Shown here: one piece after another, positions 1 through 8,116 of the stretch | Numbering within the stretch: position 1 is the first letter of the stretch | How the letters are laid out: the number at the start of each line of letters is the position of its first letter | Assembly (NCBI GenBank): GCA_031553195.1 | Contig: JAVBLV010000110.1 | Coordinates: 1-24,485 of the forward strand | DNA length: 24,485 bases | DNA from: JAVBLV01 sp031553195 | Lineage (GTDB): Bacteria; Bacteroidota; Bacteroidia; Bacteroidales; P3 | Reading direction: 5' to 3' | Program-made: the position numbers and the translations under genes | Notes under the pieces: generated by a model | Seen by the model: only the letters and a program-made list of their open reading frames with translations | What the model was told of the DNA's origin: nothing | Databases searched by the model: none

Positions 1-326
1 CAAGTCTATTAGGATCCTAAATAATGGGAAAAGGGCGAAAAGCCTTTTCAAATATGGACTCGAACTAATTGCATCTGTGTTGCTAAATCAAAGAAATAGT
101 GATAATTATGACATATTCAAATTTTTGTCATGTACTTAGTATAATTTATCACTTTTCATTCTTCATTTAAGAGGTTGTCTAAAAATTTTTCTATGACGTA
201 TTTTGAGTCTAAAAATGCGCTTTTTTGTCGGAATTTTTACCAAATAGCGCTACTATTCTTGAAAAATCCCGCCTGCAAAATGGCTATTTTTATTTCTCAA
301 AATCTTTTCCACAAAAATTTAAACAA
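1..326. other. AT-rich intergenic stretch, no gene recognised
   Basis: No convincing gene is visible. The stretch holds a perfect 12-bp palindrome TTAGGATCCTAA at 9-20 and a 7-bp inverted repeat GAAAAGG/CCTTTTC at 28-49 with an 8-nt loop. The hairpin lacks a following T-run on the plus strand, so it is not a convincing intrinsic terminator. The short plus-strand reading frame around 225-458 overlaps the 3' end of the minus-strand gene at 327 and has no family features. This may simply be the downstream flank of the minus-strand genes. Confidence 0.4.
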
Positions 327-806
327 CTAAGAAGGCTTCGTTTTCTTTTCTTCATTATTCAATTCTTCCCAATCAGGAATATAATCAAGAAACCGGTATT
401 GTCCATTAGAGAAATCGAACATAAGGCAGTAATGTTCTATTCCGTTTGTAACAAGTAGATAAGGCGCCTTTAAACTGATATTGTAGCGACAAACCTGATC
501 GAATGTTTTCTGGGATATCAATGTTTTTGTCTCCTTACATTCAATTAATAAAACCGGAGCATATTTTTTATCATAAACCAGGATGTCGCAACGTTTTTTG
601 AGATTTGCCACTTGTATGCTTCCTTCCACTTGTATCATACCCTCCGGGATATTTCGATGTTTAATAAGATAGGCGATGGAATTTTGCCTGACCCATTCCT
701 CGGGCGTTAAGAGGACAAATCTTCCCCTCAAGGAATCAAATATTTCCATTTGATTCCCTTTCTCCCGGAAATTAAAATTAAACTCAGGAAAATTCAGTTT
801 TTTCAT
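327..806 (-). CDS. HsdR N-terminal-like PD-(D/E)xK domain protein
   Basis: This is a small soluble protein resembling the stand-alone 'type I restriction enzyme R protein N-terminal domain' family (HSDR_N_2 type) that is common in Bacteroidota. What is seen: an N-terminal segment with LTPEEWVRQ, then KRCDILVYDKKYAPVLLIECK, which fits the D...(D/E)xK nuclease-fold core, then QVCRYN and a C-terminal YLLVTNGIEHYCLMFD strand region. I start it at the ATG at 804-806 (MKKLNFPEF), because family members usually begin with this segment. An upstream in-frame ATG at 848 would add 14 residues with no family-like features. At about 159 residues it is far shorter than a true HsdR and lacks any helicase motor. 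No hsdM or hsdS lies nearby, so it is unlikely to be part of a restriction system here. Its biological role is not established. The family call is fairly secure; nuclease activity is an inference. Confidence 0.8.
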   Translation of the reverse strand: MKKLNFPEFNFNFREKGNQMEIFDSLRGRFVLLTPEEWVRQNSIAYLIKHRNIPEGMIQVEGSIQVANLKKRCDILVYDKKYAPVLLIECKETKTLISQKTFDQVCRYNISLKAPYLLVTNGIEHYCLMFDFSNGQYRFLDYIPDWEELNNEEKKTKPS

Positions 807-878
807 GTTCGTTTTACGAGTCCTAAATTGATTTTTTAACAAATCCATTTCCAGCGCATAGATTGTCTAAAAGCGCAA

Positions 879-3392
879 CTACATTTCAATTCCCTCTTCC
901 TCATTGTTGCGGTTGGGCGTGGATTTTGTCGTTGACTTTTTGGCTCCCTGATTGATTTTATATGAAAATCCCACCGATAAAGATGGAGAAACATGCCGGA
1001 AAGTCGACGAACTTTGGATTTCGGGCGTATCCACTTCTACCCCGAATTTGCGCGTAGCAAAAATATCGCTTATCCGGACATTGATAGTCGCCCTGTTTTT
1101 CCACAAATCTTTCTTAAGAGCCATATCGAAATAATAAGAAGGCTTCACGCTCCCCTGCACTGTCAGCCAGCCCGACTGGTATTGTCCCGAAATTTGCAAA
1201 GTAATCTGCCACGGAAGCGTCATATAGGAATTCAGTTTGCAATTGGCCATAATATCGCTTTTTGTATTGCTGAATCCCAGACCGGATCCGCTTATTGAAC
1301 TATTATAAAAGTTCATGCTCAGGTTTAACCGCCACCATTTCGTAATTTTCTGATCAACGACGACTTCCAACCCATAATTAATTCCCTTATCAATATTCAT
1401 AAAAGTAGAAGCCACCCGGTTCGTGGTGTCTCCATCCCAATAAAATCCATATTCTTCGGCATTTTCTTCGTTCCAGATAAATTGAAAACGATTAATCATA
1501 TTATTGGTTTGACGGAAATAGGCCGAAGCAAAAATATTGGTAATCTTAAATATTTTATTGTAATTCAGTTCGAAAGAATTTGTGTATTCCGGATCTAATT
1601 GCGGGTTTCCGAATTCAAGTATTTCGGGATTCGAATAGTCTCTGAAGGGATTCAACTGCCACATGTTAGGCCGCTTTACGCGCCGGCTGTAACTTAATTG
1701 AAGTCCTTGCGTTTCGCTGATGGAGTAGGAAGAATGAATAGTAGGATAGAAACTTCCGTAATTTTGGGTATAGTCGCCGTTGGAAATTGCTGGTTGCTCT
1801 TCGCGAACATTCACGTATTCATAGCGCAAACCTGCCTGTACCGACAATTTTTTGATAATTTGATAACCTAATGTAGAGTATAACGCGTTAACCATTTCCC
1901 TGTAGTCGAATTTGTTTGAATTCAAGGTGTCCAAATAAAAATCCCCTGTCGAATCGCCTGAATAATATGAAATCTCCCTGTTGGTGGAATTGGTTGTCAG
2001 ATTGTATCCGCTTTCAAGTTTTATTTTTTCCGAAAAAGGATGAATATAATTTAGTTGCAAGTATGCATTTGAATTCTTGTTATTTCCGTCTGATTTCTGC
2101 AAGTAAGGAATTTTTAAATAATCCGTAAAAAGCTGTTCCAGATTAGAACTCGATTCATTGTTAGAAAAACCCATTGAACCGTCCAAAGACAATTCCCTTC
2201 CTTTTTGAGAAAACTGTTTCAAATAGGAAAGGTTAATATTATGATTGTTTTCGTTTTGGGTCGACTTATTGTTTTGGGTATAACTATTTAAGGGATTCAG
2301 ATAATCTGTCGTGTATATTTCTGTTTTGGGTTTTCTTTCGCTTTCGCGGAACTGGTAAGATAAACTCAAGCTGTTTTGGGCATTAATCAGATATTCCGCG
2401 CCAACCTTAACGCTTCCTGATAAATTATTTCGTTTGGTTTCCTGTTCTTGAGAAAAAGATGAAAAAAGAGCGCTGTCATTAAACCGTTTAGACCAACTTT
2501 CGCCTTCCCTGAGAGAATTCCGGAAATTACCGTCAATAACCGTAAAGAAATTAAATTTTCCGACTCCGTAATTCAGATTTAAAGACCCGCTTACGGTTGG
2601 CGTAAATACAGGTAATGCGGAACCTATATTTAAATTGGCTAACCCATTAATGCCATGGTTTTCTTTTTTTTCTTTAAGCTTGATATTGATAATTCCCGAC
2701 ATGCCTTCCGGGTTATATTTAGCAGAAGGATTGGTAATAATCTCAACCGCTTCTATAGTCGTTGCGGGAATTTGTTCCAAAATTTGTTGAATATCCCCCC
2801 CAAATAACTCCGAAGGTTTTCCGTCAATTAAAATTTTGACGTTTGTGCTTCCACGCAAAGATATGCTTCCGTCATTATCTACCGAAACCGAAGGCACATT
2901 TTCCAGCACGTCTGTTGCAGTCCCGCCGCTGGCTACAATATTTTTATCGACATTTACAACCCGCTTATCCAATTTATACTCCATCACGCTGCGTTCTTCT
3001 ACTATTTCAACTCCTTGCAACAACATAGCATTTTCCGAAAAAAGGATTTTTCCTATATTCACAACCGCGTTTTGAGGAGTGACTTTTATGTCGTTGCGCA
3101 TGTAATCCAAATAACCGATAAACGATATCCTCAAATAATAGGAGCCTATTCCTATATTGTCAATAGAAAAACTACCGTCGGGCTTTGATATGGAACCTCC
3201 AACCAGAGAAGAATCTTTGATTGAAAATAAAGCTACGTTTGCATATTCTATAGGCGTTTTTGTAGTTGCATCAACAATAACTCCTGTGATTTTTCCTTCT
3301 TTTCTAGAATAATTGGGGGAATTTTGCCCGAAAAGGGGAAAAGTTGAAAAAGCGAGAAGGGTAATAAAAACTAAGCGGTTTAAAAGATTCAT
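879..3392 (-). CDS. TonB-dependent receptor-like outer membrane beta-barrel protein
   Basis: An 837-residue outer-membrane protein. Residues 1-22 form a Sec signal peptide ending near LFGQ. Residues about 35-120 form a carboxypeptidase-regulatory-like Ig-fold domain (GKITGVIVDATTKTPIEYANV, then DGSFSIDNI and SFIGY). Residues about 125-240 form a TonB plug (NVPSVSVDNDGSISLRG, ILIDGKP, then IPATTIEAVEIITNPSAKY). The remainder is a long barrel typical of the 'outer membrane beta-barrel family' (OMP_b-brl_3), rich in alternating aromatic strands and with motifs such as SYSRRVKRPNMWQLNPF and GNPQLDPEYTNSFELNY. A short polar tail with KSTTKSTPNRNN follows the last strand. No SusD partner, extracytoplasmic sigma factor or anti-sigma gene is adjacent, so the substrate cannot be deduced. 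It lies 72 nt downstream of the histidine kinase gene on the same strand and could be co-transcribed with it. The family assignment is secure; the transported ligand is unknown. Confidence 0.92.
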   Translation of the reverse strand: MNLLNRLVFITLLAFSTFPLFGQNSPNYSRKEGKITGVIVDATTKTPIEYANVALFSIKDSSLVGGSISKPDGSFSIDNIGIGSYYLRISFIGYLDYMRNDIKVTPQNAVVNIGKILFSENAMLLQGVEIVEERSVMEYKLDKRVVNVDKNIVASGGTATDVLENVPSVSVDNDGSISLRGSTNVKILIDGKPSELFGGDIQQILEQIPATTIEAVEIITNPSAKYNPEGMSGIINIKLKEKKENHGINGLANLNIGSALPVFTPTVSGSLNLNYGVGKFNFFTVIDGNFRNSLREGESWSKRFNDSALFSSFSQEQETKRNNLSGSVKVGAEYLINAQNSLSLSYQFRESERKPKTEIYTTDYLNPLNSYTQNNKSTQNENNHNINLSYLKQFSQKGRELSLDGSMGFSNNESSSNLEQLFTDYLKIPYLQKSDGNNKNSNAYLQLNYIHPFSEKIKLESGYNLTTNSTNREISYYSGDSTGDFYLDTLNSNKFDYREMVNALYSTLGYQIIKKLSVQAGLRYEYVNVREEQPAISNGDYTQNYGSFYPTIHSSYSISETQGLQLSYSRRVKRPNMWQLNPFRDYSNPEILEFGNPQLDPEYTNSFELNYNKIFKITNIFASAYFRQTNNMINRFQFIWNEENAEEYGFYWDGDTTNRVASTFMNIDKGINYGLEVVVDQKITKWWRLNLSMNFYNSSISGSGLGFSNTKSDIMANCKLNSYMTLPWQITLQISGQYQSGWLTVQGSVKPSYYFDMALKKDLWKNRATINVRISDIFATRKFGVEVDTPEIQSSSTFRHVSPSLSVGFSYKINQGAKKSTTKSTPNRNNEEEGIEM

Positions 3393-3464
3393 TATTGAAT
3401 AAAAAGTATAAATTACTAATTTTGTATTGCATCAAATATTAGGAAATTAACTATCATGCTAATT

Positions 3465-4970
3465 TCAAGACTTCTTAAGCATAATCCTAAAAGTACTTCC
3501 TTTTCCTTGTACAGAAGATTTTACAAAAATTTTCCCTTTATGATATTCGCTTACGATTCGCTTTGCTAAAGATAATCCCAATCCCCATCCCCGTTGCTTA
3601 GTAGTAAAACCGGGCTTAAAAATAGTTTTAAACATAGTTTTGGGGATTCCTTTGCCGGTATCTTTAATATCAACGTACACAAATCTGTTGTCTTCCGTAA
3701 GCATAAGGGTAAGCTCTCCTATTCCTCCCATAGCGTCGATGGCGTTTTTACAAATATTTTCAATAACCCATTCCAGTAAAGCCGCGTTCACCGGAATCAT
3801 AATTGTTTTATTTTCAGGAAGGATTAAATCGTACTTTATTTTCTTTGATGTCCGGGCGCTTAAATAGGAAATAGAATCCTGTAATATCTTTACAATATTA
3901 TCTTGCTCAAGCGCCGGAGCAGAACCTATTTTTGAAAAACGTTGCGCTATGGTTTCCAGTCGGTTAATATCCTTCTCTATTTCGCCGGTAATATCTTCCG
4001 GAATATTCTTGATTTTCATATATTCAACCCAAGCCAACAATGAAGATATCGGAGTCCCCAGTTGATGCGCCGTTTCTTTAGACATTCCAACCCAAATCAG
4101 ATTTTGTTCGGAACTACGCGCCGCGCTGAAAAAATTATAAGCAATCAGAATAAAAACAAACGCCACAAAAATGTAGATCATAGGATAGTACTGCAGAGCC
4201 GTAAGCATCGACGATTTTTCGTAAAAAACAAATGCTTTTTGATTATCGGGCAACATGATTTCGATAGGAACATTCTCCGATGCCATGCTTCTTACCAAAC
4301 TATGCAACTTCTCAGGCGAAGAAAAAGACAACGAATCGATATTCCCCGAAGCAATCACCTTGGTTTGAGCGCTGTCCGTTATTAAAACCGGCACAAAGAC
4401 CGAATTGTCGGTAACTTCGGAAAGAAACGATTGCGTAAAACTTTCCAATACATTTCTCAAATCAGAATATATTTGTGATTCCGTATAATAAAGCCTTTGA
4501 TAAAATAGCCCATGAATATCATATTCTACAGGCGTTTCTCTACTGAATTTTTTGAGTAGTTCTCCCGACAAAACATTGACGCTATCGGGAAGCGCAACAT
4601 TTTGAGTAATTTGAATGAGATTATTTTCGTTGGTAATAATAATCGGAATAGTTGTATTCTCTTCTATAACCTTAACATAGAAACTCAATTCCATGGCAAG
4701 GGGTTGCTCTATAATATTTTTTTGCGCTTCCAGATAAAGCAACATCCTTTTTCGCTCCTCTTCCCTGATTTTCTTAAAAAAATCTTCGGTATGCCTTACC
4801 AGTTCGTTTTTTTTACTTATTGCCGAAGCCCAAAGCTTTACTTTCTCCTGCTCCTCTTTTTTTAATTGTTGAACAATACGGTTAATTTGAAACAATGCTA
4901 AAAAAGCCAATACAATTGCAGCGCTAAGCAGAATAAGCTTCCACCTGTTTTTCTGATAATAAATCCTCAT
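3465..4970 (-). CDS. Membrane-bound sensor histidine kinase
   Basis: A 501-residue two-component sensor. TM1 is at about residues 12-30 (LILLSAAIVLAFLALF). A roughly 230-residue extracytoplasmic sensor region follows, including coiled-coil-like KKEEQEKVKLW near its start. TM2 is at about 264-285 (MIYIFVAFVFILIAYNFF). The HisKA-like dimerisation region has the H-box SKETAHQLGTPISSLLAW with the phospho-acceptor at His302. The HATPase_c domain shows the N-box NICKNAIDAM (about 405-415), the G1 box DTGKGIP and the F/G2 region FKPGFTTKQRGWGLGLSLAKR. All catalytic boxes are present, so it should be active. The H-box variant HQLGTP is common in Bacteroidota kinases of this type. No response regulator is adjacent, making this an orphan kinase within the window. 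The signal is unknown. Confidence 0.93.
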   Translation of the reverse strand: MRIYYQKNRWKLILLSAAIVLAFLALFQINRIVQQLKKEEQEKVKLWASAISKKNELVRHTEDFFKKIREEERKRMLLYLEAQKNIIEQPLAMELSFYVKVIEENTTIPIIITNENNLIQITQNVALPDSVNVLSGELLKKFSRETPVEYDIHGLFYQRLYYTESQIYSDLRNVLESFTQSFLSEVTDNSVFVPVLITDSAQTKVIASGNIDSLSFSSPEKLHSLVRSMASENVPIEIMLPDNQKAFVFYEKSSMLTALQYYPMIYIFVAFVFILIAYNFFSAARSSEQNLIWVGMSKETAHQLGTPISSLLAWVEYMKIKNIPEDITGEIEKDINRLETIAQRFSKIGSAPALEQDNIVKILQDSISYLSARTSKKIKYDLILPENKTIMIPVNAALLEWVIENICKNAIDAMGGIGELTLMLTEDNRFVYVDIKDTGKGIPKTMFKTIFKPGFTTKQRGWGLGLSLAKRIVSEYHKGKIFVKSSVQGKGSTFRIMLKKS

Positions 4971-5316
4971 AGTTTTTAAATAACAAATAAACCTTTAAGC
5001 GTTTGCCCGAATCTCTTGAAAAAAATTTTGAGAAATAAATTGCAGGGCTCTAACCTCAATAAAACCGCTCCTGCAAACTCAAAATACTTCATAGGGGAAT
5101 TTAAAACAACCTATTACGCGTCTTCAAAAAATCCAAAAGAAATTCAAAACTACACATTTTCTCATACATAAGGAAGTTCGAAATAAAAATCAGAAATCAA
5201 CATCCATGTAATCTGTGCTTTTGGGATAACATTAAATATAGAAATAAATAACGTAAAAACTTTCGTAAAAATATAATTTGAAATCAACTATTTTTGTACT
5301 TCAGATACCAAAGCTC
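4971..5316. other. Divergent intergenic region between kinase and dehydrogenase genes
   Basis: This 346-nt AT-rich spacer separates the minus-strand kinase gene from the plus-strand dehydrogenase gene and must hold both promoters. A 7-bp inverted repeat TTGCAGG (5040-5046) / CCTGCAA (5070-5076) with a 23-nt spacer could be an operator-like dyad, but nothing links it to a regulator. No small ORF or RNA gene was recognised. The best promoter candidate for the dehydrogenase is listed separately. Confidence 0.4.
5289..5296 (+). promoter_or_regulatory. Possible Bacteroidota -7 promoter box (TATTTTTG)
   Basis: TATTTTTG matches the Bacteroidota -7 consensus TAnnTTTG exactly and lies 20 nt upstream of the ATG at 5317. 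A good TTTG -33 box at the expected spacing is not visible (TTTC at 5261 is too far). The region is AT-rich, so a chance match is possible. Confidence 0.3.
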
Positions 5317-6273
5317 ATGTCGACTATAAAAATTTTACTTACAGATAATTGTCATCACGTTCTCAAACAGAAGCTAGAAACGGCGGGAATAAGCTGCGAT
5401 GAATTCTTTACCGATTCCAAAGAAAAACTTTTAAACTGCATTCATCAATACAATGGAGTAGTTGTGCGAAGTAAATTTATTGTGGATAAACAATTTATCG
5501 ATTCGGGTATCCGGCTGAAATGCATCGGACGTTTGGGGTCGGGAATGGAAACTATCGATGTTGAATACGCAGAAAAAAAAGGAATTACTTGTTTGAATTC
5601 TCCCGAAGGCAATAGAGACGCTGTTGGAGAACACACGCTAGCTATGCTGCTCGGCTTATTTAACCATTTGAACAAAATCAATAATGAAATCAAACAAGGC
5701 TTATGGAGACGAGAAGCCAACAGAGGGCTGGAACTGAAAGGTAAAACAGTTGGAATTATGGGTTATGGAAATATGGGAGCCGCCTTTGCTAAACGTTTGC
5801 AAGGTTTCGACGTTGAAACCTTGGCTTACGATAAATATAAAACCCGTTTTAGCGACAATTACGCAAAAAAGGTCGATTTAAAAACCCTTTTTGAAAACGC
5901 CGATATTCTCAGCTTGCATGTCCCTTTAACCGAGGAAACACATTACATGGTAGATAACAAGTTTTTGCAATCGTTCAAAAAAGACATTTATCTAATCAAT
6001 ACTTCTCGTGGAAAAGTGATAAAAACCAGCGACTTAGTCGATAAATTAAAATTAGGAAAGGTAAAAGGAAGTTGCCTGGACGTGCTTGAATATGAAAACA
6101 TGATAATGGATAAACTCGATCCGGAAGCTTTGGGTGAAGACTTCAAATATCTCATTCATGCAGATAATGTGTTGCTCAGCCCTCATGTTGCAGGTTGGAC
6201 AGTAGAATCAAAATACAAATTGGCCGACGTATTAGCAACGAAAATAATAAACGTTTTTATTCTTGATGAATAA
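5317..6273 (+). CDS. NAD-dependent 2-hydroxyacid dehydrogenase (phosphoglycerate dehydrogenase-like)
   Basis: A 318-residue D-isomer-specific 2-hydroxyacid dehydrogenase. The Rossmann dinucleotide-binding motif GYGNMG is at residues 149-154. The catalytic triad expected for the family is visible: Arg231 in NTSRGKV, a Glu in LDVLEYE (Glu258 or Glu260) and His290 in LSPHVAGW. The N-terminal flavodoxin-like substrate domain contains VVRSKF and GRLGSGMETIDVEYAEKKG, typical of SerA-like enzymes. No ACT regulatory domain follows, so it resembles the short PGDH type rather than E. coli SerA. Oxidation of 3-phosphoglycerate in serine synthesis is likely but not proven; serC is not nearby. I start at ATG 5317 (MSTIKILLTDN). 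An upstream in-frame TTG at 5278 adds 13 unusual residues. The 3' end overlaps the convergent lipoprotein remnant by 42 nt and marks the edge of the toxin locus. Confidence 0.88.
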   Translation: MSTIKILLTDNCHHVLKQKLETAGISCDEFFTDSKEKLLNCIHQYNGVVVRSKFIVDKQFIDSGIRLKCIGRLGSGMETIDVEYAEKKGITCLNSPEGNRDAVGEHTLAMLLGLFNHLNKINNEIKQGLWRREANRGLELKGKTVGIMGYGNMGAAFAKRLQGFDVETLAYDKYKTRFSDNYAKKVDLKTLFENADILSLHVPLTEETHYMVDNKFLQSFKKDIYLINTSRGKVIKTSDLVDKLKLGKVKGSCLDVLEYENMIMDKLDPEALGEDFKYLIHADNVLLSPHVAGWTVESKYKLADVLATKIINVFILDE

Positions 6274-6498
6274 AATCCTTGAGTAGAAAAAAAGCAACTG
6301 TTTAGGCGGAATAGGATCAACTACATCTACAATTGTTCTATTGCCGCCAACTCCAACATAAGTTTGATAACGAGCCTCTATTGGATAATCATTATCATTT
6401 CTGATATAAAATTTTGTTTGAGTATCATTATCTTTGAAACATGAAAATTGAAGTAATGCAATAAAAAGAAATAAGATAATTAAAATGTATTTTTTCAT
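6232..6498 (-). pseudogene. Truncated lipoprotein (candidate immunity remnant)
   Basis: An 88-residue reading frame with a lipoprotein signal peptide and a lipobox ending at Cys20 (ALLQFSC). A short domain FYIRNDNDYPIEARYQTYVG follows, running to DPIPPKQ. Its layout resembles the 153-residue lipoprotein at 9525-9986 (FINNTN..., then VIPPNSKRN), but the homology stops just after the IPP motif. The last ~20 residues (FFYSRILFIKNKN) run antisense through the end of the dehydrogenase gene. I read it as a 3'-truncated immunity-type lipoprotein left at the distal edge of the toxin array. It could also be a small intact lipoprotein; the similarity is weak and judged by eye. Confidence 0.5.
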
Positions 6499-6505
6499 AA
6501 GTTAT

Positions 6506-7027
6506 TTATCTTATAAAATTATTTGTACTGTCCGGTTTAGACGAAAACTGCCGAAAATGATAAATTTTATTCGTTTCAAATTGTGTTCCATCTGAATTAA
6601 TACTTTTAGTAATGCGAAAAGTAGTATCGTTATCAATAACACCTAAAGTAATATAAGTAGGTAATCCTCCACCAACAGAAGTACTCCATGCAGAAAATTG
6701 AATTGTATGGTTATTTATCTCAAATACTCCCCAACGGCTTTTATCCTCTTTTAAATAGTTATATTGAGTAAGTAGTTCTTTATCAGCAATATAAAAATCA
6801 GAAGAATTTATAAAATAGGATGTTAATTCAATCCCGTTTCTATATAAGAATTTAACGCTAACACCATAAGGTTCATCCTGAATGTAATAATAATACCCAT
6901 CTATTCTTAACTCATTTCCAGTATAAGGAGTTTTGGAAAGCAAGAGTTCTTCATCTTTACAGCAACCAGATGTAAACAAAATCAGCACTAATATTATTAG
7001 ATGTTTAATTATTTTTCTTATATTCAT
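6506..7027 (-). CDS. Lipoprotein, candidate immunity protein (paralogue of the 7284-7811 product)
   Basis: A 173-residue lipoprotein. The signal peptide MNIRKIIKHLIILVLILF ends in the lipobox TSGC. I start at ATG 7027, because the longer frame up to 7114 only reads through the toxin relic in the wrong frame. The mature part shares a clear pattern with the product of 7284-7811: YTGNELRxDGYYYY, a central NGI, WGVF, NDTTFRITKS and the C-terminal IYHFRQFSSKPDSTN. It lies 11 nt downstream of a decayed toxin-tip relic (7039-7280), just as its paralogue follows a toxin tip. The two toxin-immunity pairs are therefore a tandem duplication. The immunity role is inferred from position. No known domain was recognised. 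Confidence 0.7.
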   Translation of the reverse strand: MNIRKIIKHLIILVLILFTSGCCKDEELLLSKTPYTGNELRIDGYYYYIQDEPYGVSVKFLYRNGIELTSYFINSSDFYIADKELLTQYNYLKEDKSRWGVFEINNHTIQFSAWSTSVGGGLPTYITLGVIDNDTTFRITKSINSDGTQFETNKIYHFRQFSSKPDSTNNFIR

Positions 7028-7038
7028 TGTTTTAAATT

Positions 7039-7280
7039 CTACCATAATGTATTCCCGCTTCCGGTTCCAAAAGACCAATACCCTGAAGCCGGAATCGGTA
7101 GTTTTTGAAACCAAAAAGGACCGTATTCTTTTGTTTGACCATTCAATAAAAAATCATGTGCAAATCTGTTTTGAAATGTGTGTCGTATTCCTTCTGAATT
7201 TTTTCCAAAACGAATAGGCCAAAGCCAAAACTTAAAACGCCTGCTCGGTATATGTTGGCATTTTCGTTCTTATTTACCAT
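7039..7280 (-). pseudogene. Relic of the C-terminal end of a type-23-like toxin (frameshifted)
   Basis: Translated in two frames, this stretch is a close copy of the last ~75 residues of the toxin tip at 7832-8116. It reads YRAGVLSFGFG in one frame, then PIRFGKNSEGIRH, FQNRFAHDFL and YWSFGTGSGNTLW in the next, ending at a TAG at 7039-7041. The frame changes at about 7218-7221, where one C/G pair is missing relative to the GGC CCC ATT codons of the intact copy. There is no Rhs core in front: the relic abuts the stop of the lipoprotein gene at 7284. It is a duplicated, decaying toxin end whose immunity gene (6506-7027) survives. Confidence 0.75.
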
Positions 7281-7283
7281 TTT

Positions 7284-7811
7284 CTATTTTATAAAACTAT
7301 TGGTACTATCTGGTTTTGGGGAAAATTGACGAAAATGGTAAATATTATTTTCTGTATATCTTTCCGACCCATTCGAGCGATATGAAGATGTTATATGAAA
7401 AGAGGTATCGTTTAGGATTTTTCCTTCATGCATTATTACTGGGCAAGGTTCTAATGCACGTGCTCCTCTCCACATCTCATATTTAATAATATCTTTTTCT
7501 ACAATAAATACACCCCAACCAATTTTAAATGAATTGGATGGGCATGGATTAGTTCTACTTTCAAAATCTTGTATTGAAGCAGGGCTACCACAAGTCTTAA
7601 TAATCCCATTACGATTTAAAAAAAATACAACAATACGTTCCGGATTTACGCCATCATTGTGATAATAGTAATAATACCCATCCGTACGCAATTCATTCCC
7701 TGTATAATTTCTTCGTTGTAAGGATAATTCATCATCTTCTATTATTTTATTACATCCAAAACTAAAGAACAACACAAACAAATAAATTGTTATTTTAATT
7801 ATTCGATTCAT
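7284..7811 (-). CDS. Lipoprotein, candidate immunity protein for the type-23-like toxin
   Basis: A 175-residue lipoprotein. The signal peptide MNRIIKITIYLFVLFF leads to the lipobox FSFGC. The mature protein has YTGNELRTDGYYYYYH, WGVFIVEKDIIKYEMW, NDTSFHITSS and the C-terminal IYHFRQFSPKPDSTN. It is clearly paralogous to the product of 6506-7027. The gene begins 20 nt after the toxin tip at 7832-8116 and is the only gene between that tip and the relic copy, so it is the natural candidate antidote. The lipid anchor places it outside the cytoplasm, so the toxin would be met in the periplasm or at the membrane. No characterised family was recognised. Confidence 0.72.
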   Translation of the reverse strand: MNRIIKITIYLFVLFFSFGCNKIIEDDELSLQRRNYTGNELRTDGYYYYYHNDGVNPERIVVFFLNRNGIIKTCGSPASIQDFESRTNPCPSNSFKIGWGVFIVEKDIIKYEMWRGARALEPCPVIMHEGKILNDTSFHITSSYRSNGSERYTENNIYHFRQFSPKPDSTNSFIK

Positions 7812-7831
7812 CTTTATTTATACTTTAAGTT

Positions 7832-8116
7832 TTACCATAATGTGTTACCACTTCCGGTTCCAAAAGACCAATATCCAGATGGGGAAATCGGAAGTTTTTG
7901 AAACCAATAAGATTTTCCACCCATTAAAAAATCATGAGCAAAACGATTTTGGAAAACATGCCTTATCTGTTCAGAATTTTGCCCAAATCGAATGGGGCCG
8001 AAACCAAAAGATAAAACACCGGCACGTAATTTGGAATTATTGGCTGATTTAGATGTGTAATATTCTCTCCCATTTGGTAGATAATCCCAATTCCCTTCTT
8101 CATATCTACTATTCAC
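7832..8116 (-). CDS. Distal part of the type-23-like toxin tip, out of frame with its rhs cassette
   Basis: A 94-residue frame with no start codon of its own except a GTG lying in the frameshift tract. It contains GREYYTSKSANNSKLRAG, FGFGPIRFGQNSEQIRH, QNRFAHDFL and ends GYWSFGTGSGNTLW. These are the features I associate with the end of 'polymorphic toxin type 23' (Ntox23) domains of Bacteroidota. It should be fused to the frame at 8109-9323. With 10 rather than 11 Gs on the coding strand at 8116-8126, translation would run GDPDVGGGVNSRYEEG straight through. As sequenced it is unlikely to be translated unless slippage occurs. The family name is from memory of the pattern and should be checked. 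Confidence 0.65.
   Translation of the reverse strand: MNSRYEEGNWDYLPNGREYYTSKSANNSKLRAGVLSFGFGPIRFGQNSEQIRHVFQNRFAHDFLMGGKSYWFQKLPISPSGYWSFGTGSGNTLW

Noticed and set aside
28..49. Hairpin GAAAAGG/CCTTTTC as an intrinsic terminator
   Set aside because: No T-run follows the stem on the plus strand, and no gene clearly ends into it in this window.
50..70. TGGACTCGAAC resembles the reverse complement of a tRNA T-arm
   Set aside because: No 5-bp T-stem, anticodon arm or acceptor stem can be formed around it.
165..190. GAGGTTGTCTAAAAA resembles some insertion-sequence ends
   Set aside because: No matching inverted copy or transposase is found nearby; a similar short string near 860 is in the same orientation.
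327..806. Part of a type I restriction-modification system
   Set aside because: No HsdM, HsdS or helicase motor is present; the stand-alone family is common in Bacteroidota outside restriction loci.
7028..7114. N-terminal extension of the 6506-7027 lipoprotein
   Set aside because: It reads through the toxin relic in a non-homologous frame and would bury the signal peptide.
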